From the NCBI RefSeq assembly GCF_900182725.1, contig NZ_FXTO01000003.1, forward strand, positions 124,001-188,000: a DNA stretch of 64,000 bases, in the 5' to 3' direction. Position numbers and translations under genes: made by a program. The notes beneath the pieces are model-generated. The model was not told the DNA's origin and did no database searches. It saw only the letters and a program-made list of their open reading frames with translations. Source of the DNA: Thalassovita litoralis. Lineage in GTDB: Bacteria; Pseudomonadota; Alphaproteobacteria; Rhodobacterales; Rhodobacteraceae. Shown one piece after another: positions 1 through 10,557 of the stretch. How positions within the stretch are numbered: the first letter of the stretch is position 1; the number at the start of each line of letters is the position of its first letter.

Positions 1-565
1 GGGTCATCAGCCGGTTCAATTGCTCTGCCGCGCGGTGGCCGGTTTCGGCCATATCCACATGTGGATAAGTGCGGAACCCCACCAAAACATCGGCGGCATC
101 CACCATCTGTTGCGTGATATTGCCATGCAGGTCCAAAGCGGACGCAATGAACACATCCGGCCCCACCACCTGCCGCACCCGCGCCAGCAATTCGCCTTCG
201 CCATCGTCGACATGTTCGGCAACCATCGCGCCATGCAGGTCCAGAAACACCCCATCCAGCGGCAAGGCGGCGCGGATACCTTCGACGATTTCATCCGTGA
301 TCCGGTCATAGGCGTCGCGCGTCACCGCAGCGGACGGAATGGCCCCGCACCACAGCACCGGCACCATGTCCCAGCCCGCGGCCTCGCCATAGGTGACAGC
401 CCCGCCAATCCCCAGATTGATATCGCGCCCGGCATCAATCAGCCGCTGGCCCCGCGCCAAGGGCATGTAGCCCCCGCCCTGAATGAAACTGTCCATATCC
501 GCCGGACTGGGCGCAAAAGTATTCGTTTCATGCAGAAAACCGGCTAACGCCACTCGCTTCGCCAT
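1..565 (-). CDS. M81 family metallopeptidase (MlrC-like), partial
   Basis: The N-terminal 188 residues of an M81/MlrC-type protein; the C-terminus lies beyond the window start. The start MAKRVALAGFLHETNTF matches the family's usual N-terminus. Two DLHG motifs (DLHGAM and DLHGNI), typical of the metal-binding part of the domain, are visible. The family is named after microcystin-degrading MlrC; most members are uncharacterised amidases or peptidases, so the substrate is unknown. An in-frame ATG 13 codons upstream (position 604) is possible but would add residues before the conserved start. The gene is divergent from the IclR gene, with the operator-like palindrome at 646-666 between them, so IclR control is an inference. 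Confidence 0.85.
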   Translation of the reverse strand, partial: MAKRVALAGFLHETNTFAPSPADMDSFIQGGGYMPLARGQRLIDAGRDINLGIGGAVTYGEAAGWDMVPVLWCGAIPSAAVTRDAYDRITDEIVEGIRAALPLDGVFLDLHGAMVAEHVDDGEGELLARVRQVVGPDVFIASALDLHGNITQQMVDAADVLVGFRTYPHVDMAETGHRAAEQLNRLMT

Positions 566-645
566 AAGACGGCCCACCCCATCGCTTTCGGTCCCCAAAC
601 GCATCCCAAGCTTCCCTAACGGAATGCGCCGCTTTTTCGATTCTT

Positions 646-666
646 CTGTATTGCATTATAATACAG
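646..666. promoter_or_regulatory. Perfect palindrome, candidate IclR-family operator
   Basis: CTGTATT (646-652) and AATACAG (660-666) form a perfect inverted repeat with a 7-base spacer. A consensus TATAAT at 657-662 lies inside it, so a bound protein would cover the -10 element of a promoter reading toward the IclR gene. The site sits between the MlrC-like and IclR genes, which suggests autoregulation and joint control. The regulator assignment is inference. Confidence 0.55.
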
Positions 667-737
667 TTGCATCGTATTTTCAGCGTAGGGGTCGAATTAT
701 CCTCAAGTCAACAGAGATCGAGTAAAACGAGTACAAG

Positions 738-1550
738 ATGTCACGAAATACCCTGCGCGCTGAATCCGGCGTCCGTTATTTAAGCGACGAGCAGCGCGCC
801 GATCCGTTGTTCACCAACTCCATCGCCCGTGCACTTCAGGTTCTGGCCGCATTCCATCAGGCGGACCGCCCGCTTTCGCTCAGCGAAATTGCATCACGCG
901 CCGGGGTGGATCGCAGCGCCGCCCAGCGAATTGTTCATACATTACGCAGCCTTGGTTATATTGCGCGTGATGCCGATGACCGGGGATTCCTGCCCGGTAT
1001 TCGCATTCTGGATCACACGCTGGATTACCTGCGCCTGAATCCCCTGATCCAGAAAGCCACCCCCGTATTATTGGAACTGCGGCGCAACGTGCGCGAACGG
1101 GTTGACCTGTCGTTATTCGATGGGCAGCGCGTGGTTTACACCGCCCGGATGCAAAGCAAGCGGGAAACATTTTACGCCACATTGGTCGGTCATAGCGTCC
1201 CGACCTTCAGCTCCTCTGGGGGGTGGGCGATTCTGGCCCGCCTGCCCCAGGACGAGGCCCGCGACATCATCGAAGCCTCTGACCGCACCCCGTTCACCCC
1301 CCGCACCCTGACGGACACGGATGCCATCATGGAACAAATCCAACTGACCCAACAGCGCGGCTACAGCATCGCCGTTGAACAAATCCTGCTAGGCGAAGTC
1401 GCCCTTGGGGTTGCGATCAACGCCCCAAACGGCCGCCCGCTGGGCGCGATCCATGTGGCCGGATCATTGGCCGAATGGACGCCCGAAGAGTTTGCCAACC
1501 GCGTCGCCCCCCTTGCGTTGGAAGCGGCCCGCGCCATCAACCATTCCTGA
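738..1550 (+). CDS. IclR family transcriptional regulator
   Basis: A 270-residue regulator of usual family length. An N-terminal winged helix-turn-helix (about residues 28-90, with LSLSEIASRAGVDRSAAQRI as recognition region) is followed by the IclR effector-binding domain (about 105-265). IclR proteins usually control catabolic genes and bind a small carboxylate or aromatic ligand. It lies 16 bases upstream of the acylase gene on the same strand and divergent from the MlrC-like gene, so both neighbours are plausible targets. The ribosome-binding site before 738 is weak. Confidence 0.9.
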   Translation: MSRNTLRAESGVRYLSDEQRADPLFTNSIARALQVLAAFHQADRPLSLSEIASRAGVDRSAAQRIVHTLRSLGYIARDADDRGFLPGIRILDHTLDYLRLNPLIQKATPVLLELRRNVRERVDLSLFDGQRVVYTARMQSKRETFYATLVGHSVPTFSSSGGWAILARLPQDEARDIIEASDRTPFTPRTLTDTDAIMEQIQLTQQRGYSIAVEQILLGEVALGVAINAPNGRPLGAIHVAGSLAEWTPEEFANRVAPLALEAARAINHS

Positions 1551-1566
1551 CCCGAAAGGCTTGTCC

Positions 1567-3888
1567 ATGTCCGAATCCATGTCCGAAATCGCCCTTTCCG
1601 GCCTGTCGGCCCCTGTTACCCTGAAAATAGACCGTTGGGGGCTACCGCATATCAAGGCGGAAAATCTGCCCGATCTGTTTTTTGCCCAAGGGTTCAACGC
1701 AGCACGGGACAGGCTGTGGCAGATTGATCTGTGGCGCAAACGCGGGCTGGGGGTGCTGGCGGCGGATTTCGGCCCCGGTTATCTGATGCAGGACCGCGCC
1801 GCGCGGCTGTTTCTGTATCGCGGCGACATGGAACCGGAATGGGCCGCCTATGGCGAGGATGCGGAACTGATCTGCACCGCCTTTGCAAACGGGATCAACG
1901 CCGCTGTGGATCAGGTCTTGGCTGGCACCATGCCGCTGCCACAGGAATTTGCCGCCCTTGGCACCCAACCGGCCCATTGGTCCCCCGAAGATGTGGTGCG
2001 TATCCGCACCCATTGCCTGACGCGGAACGCGGGGTCCGAACTGGCGCGGGCGCAGGTGTTGGCGCTGGCCGATCCAGAAACCGACCTGCTGCGAGCGCCG
2101 CTGAACCCGCCGGTGGATGCTTCCGAATGGGCCGTGAATGCCGGGGGCGATTTGCCCGCCCATGCGCTGTCCGTGTTTGAACTGGCCACCGCGCCCGTCA
2201 CATTCAGCCCCGATCGTCTGGCCGCCACGCTGGAAGACGCCCCGCGCTGGTCCCGCGTCAATCCGGCCAAAACCGTGATCCCGGCCCCATCTATGGAGGG
2301 GTCGAACAACTGGGTCATATCCGGCGACCGCACCGCATCGGGCCGGGCGATCATGGCCAGCGACCCGCACCGCGCCCATGCCGCGCCGTCACTGCGTTAT
2401 ATGGTGCATCTGACCGCCCCCGGTCTGGATGTGATCGGCGCTGGTGAACCCTCCAGCCCCGGCATCATGGCCGGACATAACGGCCACGCGGCCTTTAGCC
2501 TGACGATTTTCTGCGCCGATCAGGAAGATGTCATGGTCTATGACACCGACCCCGCCAATCCGCTGCGCTATCGTTACAAGGACGGCTGGGACCAGATGCA
2601 AACCGTGACCGAATGCTTTGGCGTGCGCGGCCACCCGGATCAGGTGCTTGATCTGCATTTCACCCATCACGGCCCGGTGGTCTGGCAGGACGCGGCCAGA
2701 AACCGGGCGCTGGCGTTGCGCACGGTGTTCACCGATCCCGGCACCGCCCCCTATATGGCCAGCCTGAAAACCATGCGGGCCACCAGTTTCAGCCAGTTTC
2801 GCCAACAGGCCGGAACATGGGGCGCGCCGTCGGTCAATCTGGTTTATGGCGATGTAAACGGTGATTTCGGCTGGCAGGCCGCTGGCTATGTGCCGCGCCG
2901 GGACGGCTGGCGCGGGCTGGTGCCGGTATCGGGCGATGGGCGGTTTGAATGGGCGGGCTACATGACCGCCGATGACCTGCCCCGACTGGACAATCCGGCA
3001 CAGGGCTACGTCCATTCCGCCAATGAAATGAACCTGCCCGCCGAATGGCAAAACGGCCCCGCCGTTGGATTCGAGTGGTTCGAGGATCAGCGCGCCGCCC
3101 AAATCGCTGCCGCCTTGGCCGCGCGGAATGACCACGATGTTCCGGCCTCGACCGCGCTGCAAACCGATACGTTTTCACCCTTTGCCCCGCGTCTGATTGC
3201 GCTTCTGCCGCAGGACGCGCCAGGGGCCGATCTGCTGCGGCTGTGGAATGGCCGGTCTGACGCCGATTCAGCCCCGGCCCTGCTGTACGAGCTGTGGCTG
3301 TCGTCACATCTGCGCCCGGCCCTGCTGGCGCGGATCGCCCCGGACCCCGATTTGCGGCGCTTCCTGATCCCCGGCAATATCCCCGTGGTGACAGACCTGT
3401 TAGAGGGCAAACACCCCACCCTGTCCGCCCGCACCGGGCTGGACGATCCGGCCACCCGCGACGCCCTGCTGCGCGACACGCTGGCCGCCGCCCTGACCGA
3501 CGCAACCGACAGGTTCGGCGCGCCGGAAAACTGGCGCTGGGGGGATCTGCATCACGGCTGGTTCGATCACGCCCTGACCCCGGTCAAACCCGGTTTCGAT
3601 CTGGGACCGTGGCCCAAGGGGGGTGGCAACACGTCAATCATGCTGGCCCATCACGAGGCCAGCGATTACCGGGTGCGGATCGGGGCCTCTGTGCGGATGG
3701 TGATTGATGTGGGCGCGTGGGATAACAGCGTCTGGATCAACGCACCCGGCCAATCCGGGATGCAGGATTCCCCCCACCTACAGGATTTGGCCCCGCTTTG
3801 GGCCAAGGGGGACTATGTGCCGCTGGCCTATTCCGAACAGGCGGTGGACAAGGCGACCGCCGAAACCCTGACCCTGATCCCCGCATAA
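1567..3888 (+). CDS. Penicillin acylase family N-terminal-nucleophile hydrolase
   Basis: A 773-residue protein of the penicillin G acylase/cephalosporin acylase/quorum-quenching acylase family, which cleaves amide bonds. These proteins are precursors that self-cleave so that an internal Ser becomes the N-terminal nucleophile of the beta chain. Here the sequence MEG-SNNWV places that Ser at residue 246, with the usual SNNW motif. No signal peptide is visible, so a cytoplasmic location is likely, unlike many acylases. The start at 1567 follows AAGG at 1556-1559; an in-frame ATG at 1579 is an alternative. It probably shares a transcript with the IclR gene. The true amide substrate cannot be read from sequence. 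Confidence 0.88.
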   Translation: MSESMSEIALSGLSAPVTLKIDRWGLPHIKAENLPDLFFAQGFNAARDRLWQIDLWRKRGLGVLAADFGPGYLMQDRAARLFLYRGDMEPEWAAYGEDAELICTAFANGINAAVDQVLAGTMPLPQEFAALGTQPAHWSPEDVVRIRTHCLTRNAGSELARAQVLALADPETDLLRAPLNPPVDASEWAVNAGGDLPAHALSVFELATAPVTFSPDRLAATLEDAPRWSRVNPAKTVIPAPSMEGSNNWVISGDRTASGRAIMASDPHRAHAAPSLRYMVHLTAPGLDVIGAGEPSSPGIMAGHNGHAAFSLTIFCADQEDVMVYDTDPANPLRYRYKDGWDQMQTVTECFGVRGHPDQVLDLHFTHHGPVVWQDAARNRALALRTVFTDPGTAPYMASLKTMRATSFSQFRQQAGTWGAPSVNLVYGDVNGDFGWQAAGYVPRRDGWRGLVPVSGDGRFEWAGYMTADDLPRLDNPAQGYVHSANEMNLPAEWQNGPAVGFEWFEDQRAAQIAAALAARNDHDVPASTALQTDTFSPFAPRLIALLPQDAPGADLLRLWNGRSDADSAPALLYELWLSSHLRPALLARIAPDPDLRRFLIPGNIPVVTDLLEGKHPTLSARTGLDDPATRDALLRDTLAAALTDATDRFGAPENWRWGDLHHGWFDHALTPVKPGFDLGPWPKGGGNTSIMLAHHEASDYRVRIGASVRMVIDVGAWDNSVWINAPGQSGMQDSPHLQDLAPLWAKGDYVPLAYSEQAVDKATAETLTLIPA

Positions 3889-3895
3889 ACAAAAA

Positions 3896-3921
3896 GGCGG
3901 GCCACTGGCCCGCCCCGTTTT
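3896..3921. terminator. Bidirectional intrinsic terminator
   Basis: GGCGGGCC (3896-3903) and GGCCCGCC (3907-3914) form an 8-bp stem with a 3-base loop, with an A-run before and TTTT after. It lies between the convergent acylase and leuA genes and can serve both. Confidence 0.8.
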
Positions 3922-3937
3922 CCCGGTCTGCGCCGAC

Positions 3938-5725
<1,788 letters not shown>

Positions 5726-5738
5726 TCAAGGCCCTGCC

Positions 5739-5776
5739 AAAAAAATGCCCGCCCGGCGGCGTGAAATTCGGGGGCA
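5739..5776 (-). terminator. Intrinsic terminator or attenuator upstream of leuA
   Basis: Read on the minus strand, TGCC-CCCG pairs with CGGG-cg-GGCA and is followed directly by seven T residues. It lies 3' of the M20 deacylase gene and 5' of leuA on the same strand. The simplest reading is termination of the 10.5-5.9 kb operon; a role as a leuA attenuator cannot be excluded. Confidence 0.6.
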
Positions 5777-5897
5777 GCCAGTACAAACCAGTCGGCAAAA
5801 CGGTATCGGTGGCATCTGCTACTTTACGGCTCACCACCACCGGGACAGACATTAACCCATTGTTAATACACGTTTCGCGTGCGAAACACCCGGCATT

Positions 5898-7040
5898 TTA
5901 TGCGCGAATACTGTCCAACACCCGCGCCAGCATCGCCTGACAGGCGTTCAGTTGCGACAGGGTGATATATTCATCCGGCTTATGCCCCTGCCCCTCCATT
6001 GATCCGGGGCCGCACACCACCGCCGGAATACCCAGAGCGTCGAAAAAACCCGCCTCGGTCCCAAAGGCCACCTTGGTCACGGCATTGCTGTGCGCCCATG
6101 ATTGCGCCAGTTTTGTCACCTCGGCATCTGGTGCGGTATCCAGCCCCGGATAGGATGACCCCGGTATGATTTCAATCCGCGCATCGGGGAACGCCGCGCG
6201 ATACCGCCCAGCCACCTGAGCCGCCGCCGTTTCAATCCAATCCTGCAAATCATCCGGCGCATCCGCCGCCAGATGGCGGAATTCAAACGCCAGCTCGGCC
6301 CGATCCGGCACGATATTCAGCGCAGTCCCACCAGACAGCACGCCCACATGCACCGTGCTATATGGCACACCATAACCCGCATCCCGCGCGCCTTGCGTCG
6401 CAAGATCGCCCTGAATATCGCGCAGCGCCGCCATGAAGTCCCCCGCCAGATGCAGCGCATTCACGAATTGCGGGGCCAGCGCTGAATGCCCGCTTTGCCC
6501 ATGACACACCGCCCGGAACGCCCGCTTGCCCTTATGCCCGATCGCCACCTGCATATCGGTGGGTTCCCCCACAATACAGGCCCGTGGGCGGCCAATCGCA
6601 GGCACCAGCGCGTCAATCATCCGTGCCATCCCGACACAACCGATTTCCTCGTCATAGGAAATTGCCAACTTCAGCGGCTCTTTCAGGGGGCGTTTCGCGG
6701 CGTGATCCGCCGCCACCAGCATCGCCGCCAGAAATCCCTTCATATCCGTGGTGCCGCGCCCATACAGCCGGTTGCCTTCGCGGGTCAGGCGAAACGGATC
6801 GCGGGTCCAGACCTGCCCTGCCACCGGCACCACATCCGTATGCGCCGACAACAGCACCCCGTCCCCCTCGGGGCCGATCTGCGCGAACAGCCCCGCCTTG
6901 TCGCCGCCCGGATCGGTCACGCGGGTGACACGAAACCCCCGCTGGGTCAGGAAATCTTCGATATACCCAATCAGCGGCAGGTTTGATCTGTCGTTGGTGG
7001 TTTCAAACCCAATCAGCCGCTCCAGAATATCCAGTATCAC
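5898..7040 (-). CDS. argE: M20 family deacylase, ArgE-like (acetylornithine deacetylase type)
   Basis: A 380-residue zinc amidohydrolase. Family signatures are LLSAHTDVVPV (metal His and catalytic Asp, about residue 70), GRGTTDMKGF (bridging Asp), YDEEIGCVG (catalytic Glu pair) and the C-terminal GPGSMEGQGHKPDEY with the last metal His. ArgE removes the acetyl group from N2-acetylornithine in arginine synthesis. The gene overlaps the upstream decarboxylase by 4 bases and sits in what looks like a catabolic operon, so it may deacylate another N-acyl amino acid. The ArgE name is by similarity only. Confidence 0.85.
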   Translation of the reverse strand: MILDILERLIGFETTNDRSNLPLIGYIEDFLTQRGFRVTRVTDPGGDKAGLFAQIGPEGDGVLLSAHTDVVPVAGQVWTRDPFRLTREGNRLYGRGTTDMKGFLAAMLVAADHAAKRPLKEPLKLAISYDEEIGCVGMARMIDALVPAIGRPRACIVGEPTDMQVAIGHKGKRAFRAVCHGQSGHSALAPQFVNALHLAGDFMAALRDIQGDLATQGARDAGYGVPYSTVHVGVLSGGTALNIVPDRAELAFEFRHLAADAPDDLQDWIETAAAQVAGRYRAAFPDARIEIIPGSSYPGLDTAPDAEVTKLAQSWAHSNAVTKVAFGTEAGFFDALGIPAVVCGPGSMEGQGHKPDEYITLSQLNACQAMLARVLDSIRA

Positions 7041-8395
7041 ACGTCATCCCCTGTCAGGCTGCCCAACACGCCCAACACCTGCGCCGGGTCGGTTTCCGGG
7101 TTCACGATACACAAGCGGAATACCATTTGTCCCCGCCAGCGTGTCGGCAAACACAACAACGCCCCGGACCGGCGGTTCGCTTCGGCCCATGTTTCCATCT
7201 CTGGCTCGCTCATGCCCGAAGGCCGGAACAGGATCACCGTCAGGTCCGAGGTCAGCAGCAATTCCACCCCCGGCATGGCATCAATCCCCTTTGCGATGTC
7301 CTGCGTGATGGCACGGGTGCGGGCAATCGCCTGCCCATAAGCATCCGTCCCGTGGACCGCCAGCGAATACCACAACGGCAACCCCCGCGCCCGCCGCGTC
7401 AGGTGGATCGCGTAATCCGACGGGTTGAAATGCGCCTTGTCCACCGTATCCAGATATACCGCTTGTTGCCCATGCGCCGCCGCCCCCGCCGCCGCATCCC
7501 GATAGATCAGGGCGCAACTGTCATAGGGCGCAAACAGCCACTTGTGCGGGTCCACGATAAAGCTATGCGCCCATTCAATCCCCTGAAACAGTGGGCGCGC
7601 CGCCGGATCGGCCAGCGCCGCCAAGCCATATGCCCCATCCAGATGCAGCCACAGCCCGAAATCTTCGGCCAGATCGGCCAGCCCCGCAATATCGTCCACC
7701 GCGCCGCAATTAGTGGCCCCGGCGTTGCCCACGATGGCGAAAACCCGCTCTGGCCCGGCCTGTGTCAGGGCCGCCCGCGCGGCGTCACCGCCCATCCGGC
7801 CCTGTGCGTCGGGATCAACCGTGATCACGTCAACGTCCATCACCCGCGCCACGGCCTTGATCGAACTATGCGCTTCGGCGGAACACAGCAGCGCCCAACG
7901 CGCCGGGCGGTCCACCTGCCGCGCCCGCCAGTCGCGGGCCGCATGAAGCGCCGACAGATTGCCCAGCGTGCCACCCGCCACGAACACCCCGCCCGCGCTA
8001 TCCGGCCAACCGGCCAGATCGGACAGCCAACGCAACGCCTGATTTTCCGCGTGGATCGCCCCCGCGCCGCCATCCCAGTTCCCCGCGAAGATTCCCGCGG
8101 CACCAAGCGCCGCATCGAAACTCAGCGCCGCCCGCGACGGGGCGGACGCCACAAAAGACAGGCTGGTCGGATGCCCAAACGGCCGCGTCGACGGCACAAT
8201 CGTATCGGTAAACAGCCGAAATGCCGCGTCGGCCCCTATGCCGCCCGCGGTGATAGAGCCGCCCAAAACCGGGTCCAGCGCGGCAAAGCTTTGCGCCCCG
8301 TGCTTGGGGTCCGGCCCATCGGCAATGCGGGCGCGGGTCCAGTCCAGAATGGTGTCGGTCGCCTGTGGCGCAAATGGAAACGGGGTATCAGTCAT
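7037..8395 (-). CDS. Group II pyridoxal-phosphate-dependent amino-acid decarboxylase
   Basis: A 452-residue decarboxylase of the aromatic-amino-acid/glutamate/diaminobutyrate type. The PLP-binding lysine is in VDPHKWLFAPYD, and the upstream LHLDGAYG supplies the cofactor-contacting Asp. AGGTLGNLSALHAAR is the phosphate-binding loop region. Its substrate cannot be fixed from sequence. It begins 5 bases after the TMADH-like gene and overlaps the M20 deacylase by 4 bases, so the three are almost surely co-translated and act on related compounds. Confidence 0.85.
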   Translation of the reverse strand: MTDTPFPFAPQATDTILDWTRARIADGPDPKHGAQSFAALDPVLGGSITAGGIGADAAFRLFTDTIVPSTRPFGHPTSLSFVASAPSRAALSFDAALGAAGIFAGNWDGGAGAIHAENQALRWLSDLAGWPDSAGGVFVAGGTLGNLSALHAARDWRARQVDRPARWALLCSAEAHSSIKAVARVMDVDVITVDPDAQGRMGGDAARAALTQAGPERVFAIVGNAGATNCGAVDDIAGLADLAEDFGLWLHLDGAYGLAALADPAARPLFQGIEWAHSFIVDPHKWLFAPYDSCALIYRDAAAGAAAHGQQAVYLDTVDKAHFNPSDYAIHLTRRARGLPLWYSLAVHGTDAYGQAIARTRAITQDIAKGIDAMPGVELLLTSDLTVILFRPSGMSEPEMETWAEANRRSGALLCLPTRWRGQMVFRLCIVNPETDPAQVLGVLGSLTGDDV

Positions 8396-8400
8396 CGGTC

Positions 8401-10470
8401 TTAGTCCTGCGCCAGCTCTGCGATTTCGCGCCGGAACGGCAGCGCATCGCCAATATCGTCACCATCCAGTTCACGGGCATAGCGATGCCCGGCATAGGTC
8501 GCCCAAGCAATCGGCCCCGGCGCGTTGGCATCCCCGATGATCTGCACCGTTTTGATCCCCGCATCGGCCCATTCCACCTGCCGGTCCTTCAAGGCGCGAT
8601 ACACGCCGTTGGTTTCGATCCGCGATGACACCAGCACCACCGCATCACAGGCCACGGGCGTCAATTGATCGGTATAGGTGCAATTCGTCACCACATGATC
8701 CGCGCCAATTTCCACCACACCCCGGTTCAGCACGATCTGCACCCCCATCTGTGCCAGACGGCGATGAATCGTATGCTGTTCCAGCGTGTTAACCGTCCAG
8801 TCCGACACATAGGCCGAAGGCGTCACCAGACTGACCAAGGCCCCGTTCGAGGCCAGCAATTCCGCCAGCACCCCACCCATGTAATAATGATCGTCATCAT
8901 AGATCACCACCTTGCCCCCCGGCAGCCGCCCGGCCATCAGATCATCGGGCGTATAGACTGGCATGGCCGCATCGGTGGGAAACGGCACCACATGCTGACG
9001 GCTGACCCCATCGCGCCGCCATTTGGCCCCGGTCGCGATACAGATATTTTCAAATCCGAACTCCAGAATGCTGTCTGCATCCAGTGCGCTGTCGAAATAG
9101 GTTTCCACGTTGGGCTTCTGACCAATCTGATAGGCCCGGTAATCCACCACCCGCCCCCATGCCGACAGGCCCGGCAGCAACCGTTCCCGCGCCACCCGAC
9201 CGCCCAGCGCGGTTCCCGCCTCGGCCAGTGCCACATCATAGCCGCGTTCGGCCAATGCGCGCGTCGCCTCTAGCCCCGCCGGGCCTGCGCCGACCACCAG
9301 CACGCTTTGACTGGTGCCTTTGGCGTTCATTCGTTCAGGATGCCAGCCCTTGCGCCATTCTTCCATAAAGGTAGGGTTCTGGGTGCAACGGCTGATACTC
9401 ATGGTCATGTCGCCGGTGATGCAGATATTGCAGCCGATACATTCGCGGATATCCTCGATCCGGCCTTCGTCGATCTTTTTGGGCAAAAACGGGTCCGCGA
9501 TGGACGGGCGGGCGCAGCCGATGAAGTCCAGCACCCCCTGCCGCACCATCCGCGCCATCACATCGGGGCTGGTGAAACGCCCCACACCAACAATCGGCTT
9601 GCTGGTCAGGTCATGAATGCCCCGCACCAATTGTTCCTGCGCGGCCTCTTCCTTGAACCGTGACGGACCGGAACAATCCTCCCATGTGCCTTGGGCCAAA
9701 TCCCACAGGTCGGGTAAGTCCCGGTTCATTTCGATGAAATCGCGCAGCTCTGCATTGGAAAAGCCCAGATCGCCAATGGTTTCATCCAGACTGACCCGCA
9801 GTGTGATCCCCATGCTGTCGCCCACCGCATCGCGCATATCCGCGATCACCTCGTTTACGAAGCGGGCGCGATTTTCCAGACTGCCGCCATATTCATCGCT
9901 GCGCTGGTTGGTGGCGCGGCTTAGGAAATGCTGGAAAATCCCGAACCCATGCGCCCCATACAGGCAAATCAGATCGAACCCCGCCCGTTTCGACCGCTGT
10001 GCCGCGTTCACGAACCACCGGCGCAAGTCGCGGATATCCTGCTTATCCAGCGCCCGCGCCTGCACCGGATCGTTGGTAAAGGTGCGGATCGGCATGGCCG
10101 ACACCGCCATTGGGACTTCCTTGGTATACAGGTTCGGCCCGTTGATCCCGGAATAGGCAAGCTGGATGCCCGCCAGCGCCCCGTGTTCTTTCATCTTTCC
10201 GGCCATTTTGCCCAGCATGGGAATGTCTTTGTCCTCCCACAGGCGTAATTCGATGAAAGGCGCGATTTCCGAACTGTGGTGCATTTCCGTTTGTTCGGTA
10301 AAAATCACCCCCCAGCCGCCTTCGGCTTTGATCCCACGCATGGCCGCTGCGGCGGACGGGTCGCGATAGCCACCGCCATTGCAATGCGGCACCTGATAAA
10401 AGCGGTTCTTGGCCGTCACCGGGCCGATCTGCATGGGTTCAAACAAAACATCGTAGCGAGGGTCGCGCAA
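8401..10470 (-). CDS. Trimethylamine-dehydrogenase-like iron-sulfur flavoprotein (N-demethylase type)
   Basis: A 689-residue protein aligning end to end with trimethylamine dehydrogenase and relatives (dimethylglycine DgcA, N-methylproline demethylase StcD). An N-terminal FMN TIM barrel contains FYQVPHC, where Cys30 sits at the position of the Cys that covalently binds FMN in TMADH. CIGCNIC followed by a further Cys (about 342-361) would hold a 4Fe-4S cluster. The C-terminal half has two dinucleotide-binding folds beginning VLVVGAGPAGLEA. From remembered alignment, TMADH Tyr60 and Trp355 of the substrate bowl are replaced here, while the WD of the Trp264-Asp267 region is kept, so the amine is probably not trimethylamine. 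First gene of a three-gene operon. Confidence 0.85.
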   Translation of the reverse strand: MRDPRYDVLFEPMQIGPVTAKNRFYQVPHCNGGGYRDPSAAAAMRGIKAEGGWGVIFTEQTEMHHSSEIAPFIELRLWEDKDIPMLGKMAGKMKEHGALAGIQLAYSGINGPNLYTKEVPMAVSAMPIRTFTNDPVQARALDKQDIRDLRRWFVNAAQRSKRAGFDLICLYGAHGFGIFQHFLSRATNQRSDEYGGSLENRARFVNEVIADMRDAVGDSMGITLRVSLDETIGDLGFSNAELRDFIEMNRDLPDLWDLAQGTWEDCSGPSRFKEEAAQEQLVRGIHDLTSKPIVGVGRFTSPDVMARMVRQGVLDFIGCARPSIADPFLPKKIDEGRIEDIRECIGCNICITGDMTMSISRCTQNPTFMEEWRKGWHPERMNAKGTSQSVLVVGAGPAGLEATRALAERGYDVALAEAGTALGGRVARERLLPGLSAWGRVVDYRAYQIGQKPNVETYFDSALDADSILEFGFENICIATGAKWRRDGVSRQHVVPFPTDAAMPVYTPDDLMAGRLPGGKVVIYDDDHYYMGGVLAELLASNGALVSLVTPSAYVSDWTVNTLEQHTIHRRLAQMGVQIVLNRGVVEIGADHVVTNCTYTDQLTPVACDAVVLVSSRIETNGVYRALKDRQVEWADAGIKTVQIIGDANAPGPIAWATYAGHRYARELDGDDIGDALPFRREIAELAQD

Positions 10471-10557
10471 TTTCAGGCTCCGTCAGGTCAAAGGAAGGGG
10501 TCGGATCAGGATACGACCCGCGCCCGAAACCGAAAGACAAGCCTGCGAAAGCGTTGA

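Noticed and set aside
5898-7040. DoeB-type ectoine-degradation deacetylase
   Set aside because: The protein is M20-family ArgE-like, whereas DoeB belongs to the succinylglutamate desuccinylase/aspartoacylase family; no other ectoine-degradation genes are present.
6983-8404. 473-codon plus-strand open frame
   Set aside because: Arg/Pro/His-rich shadow of the PLP decarboxylase gene, which has an intact PLP-lysine motif on the other strand.
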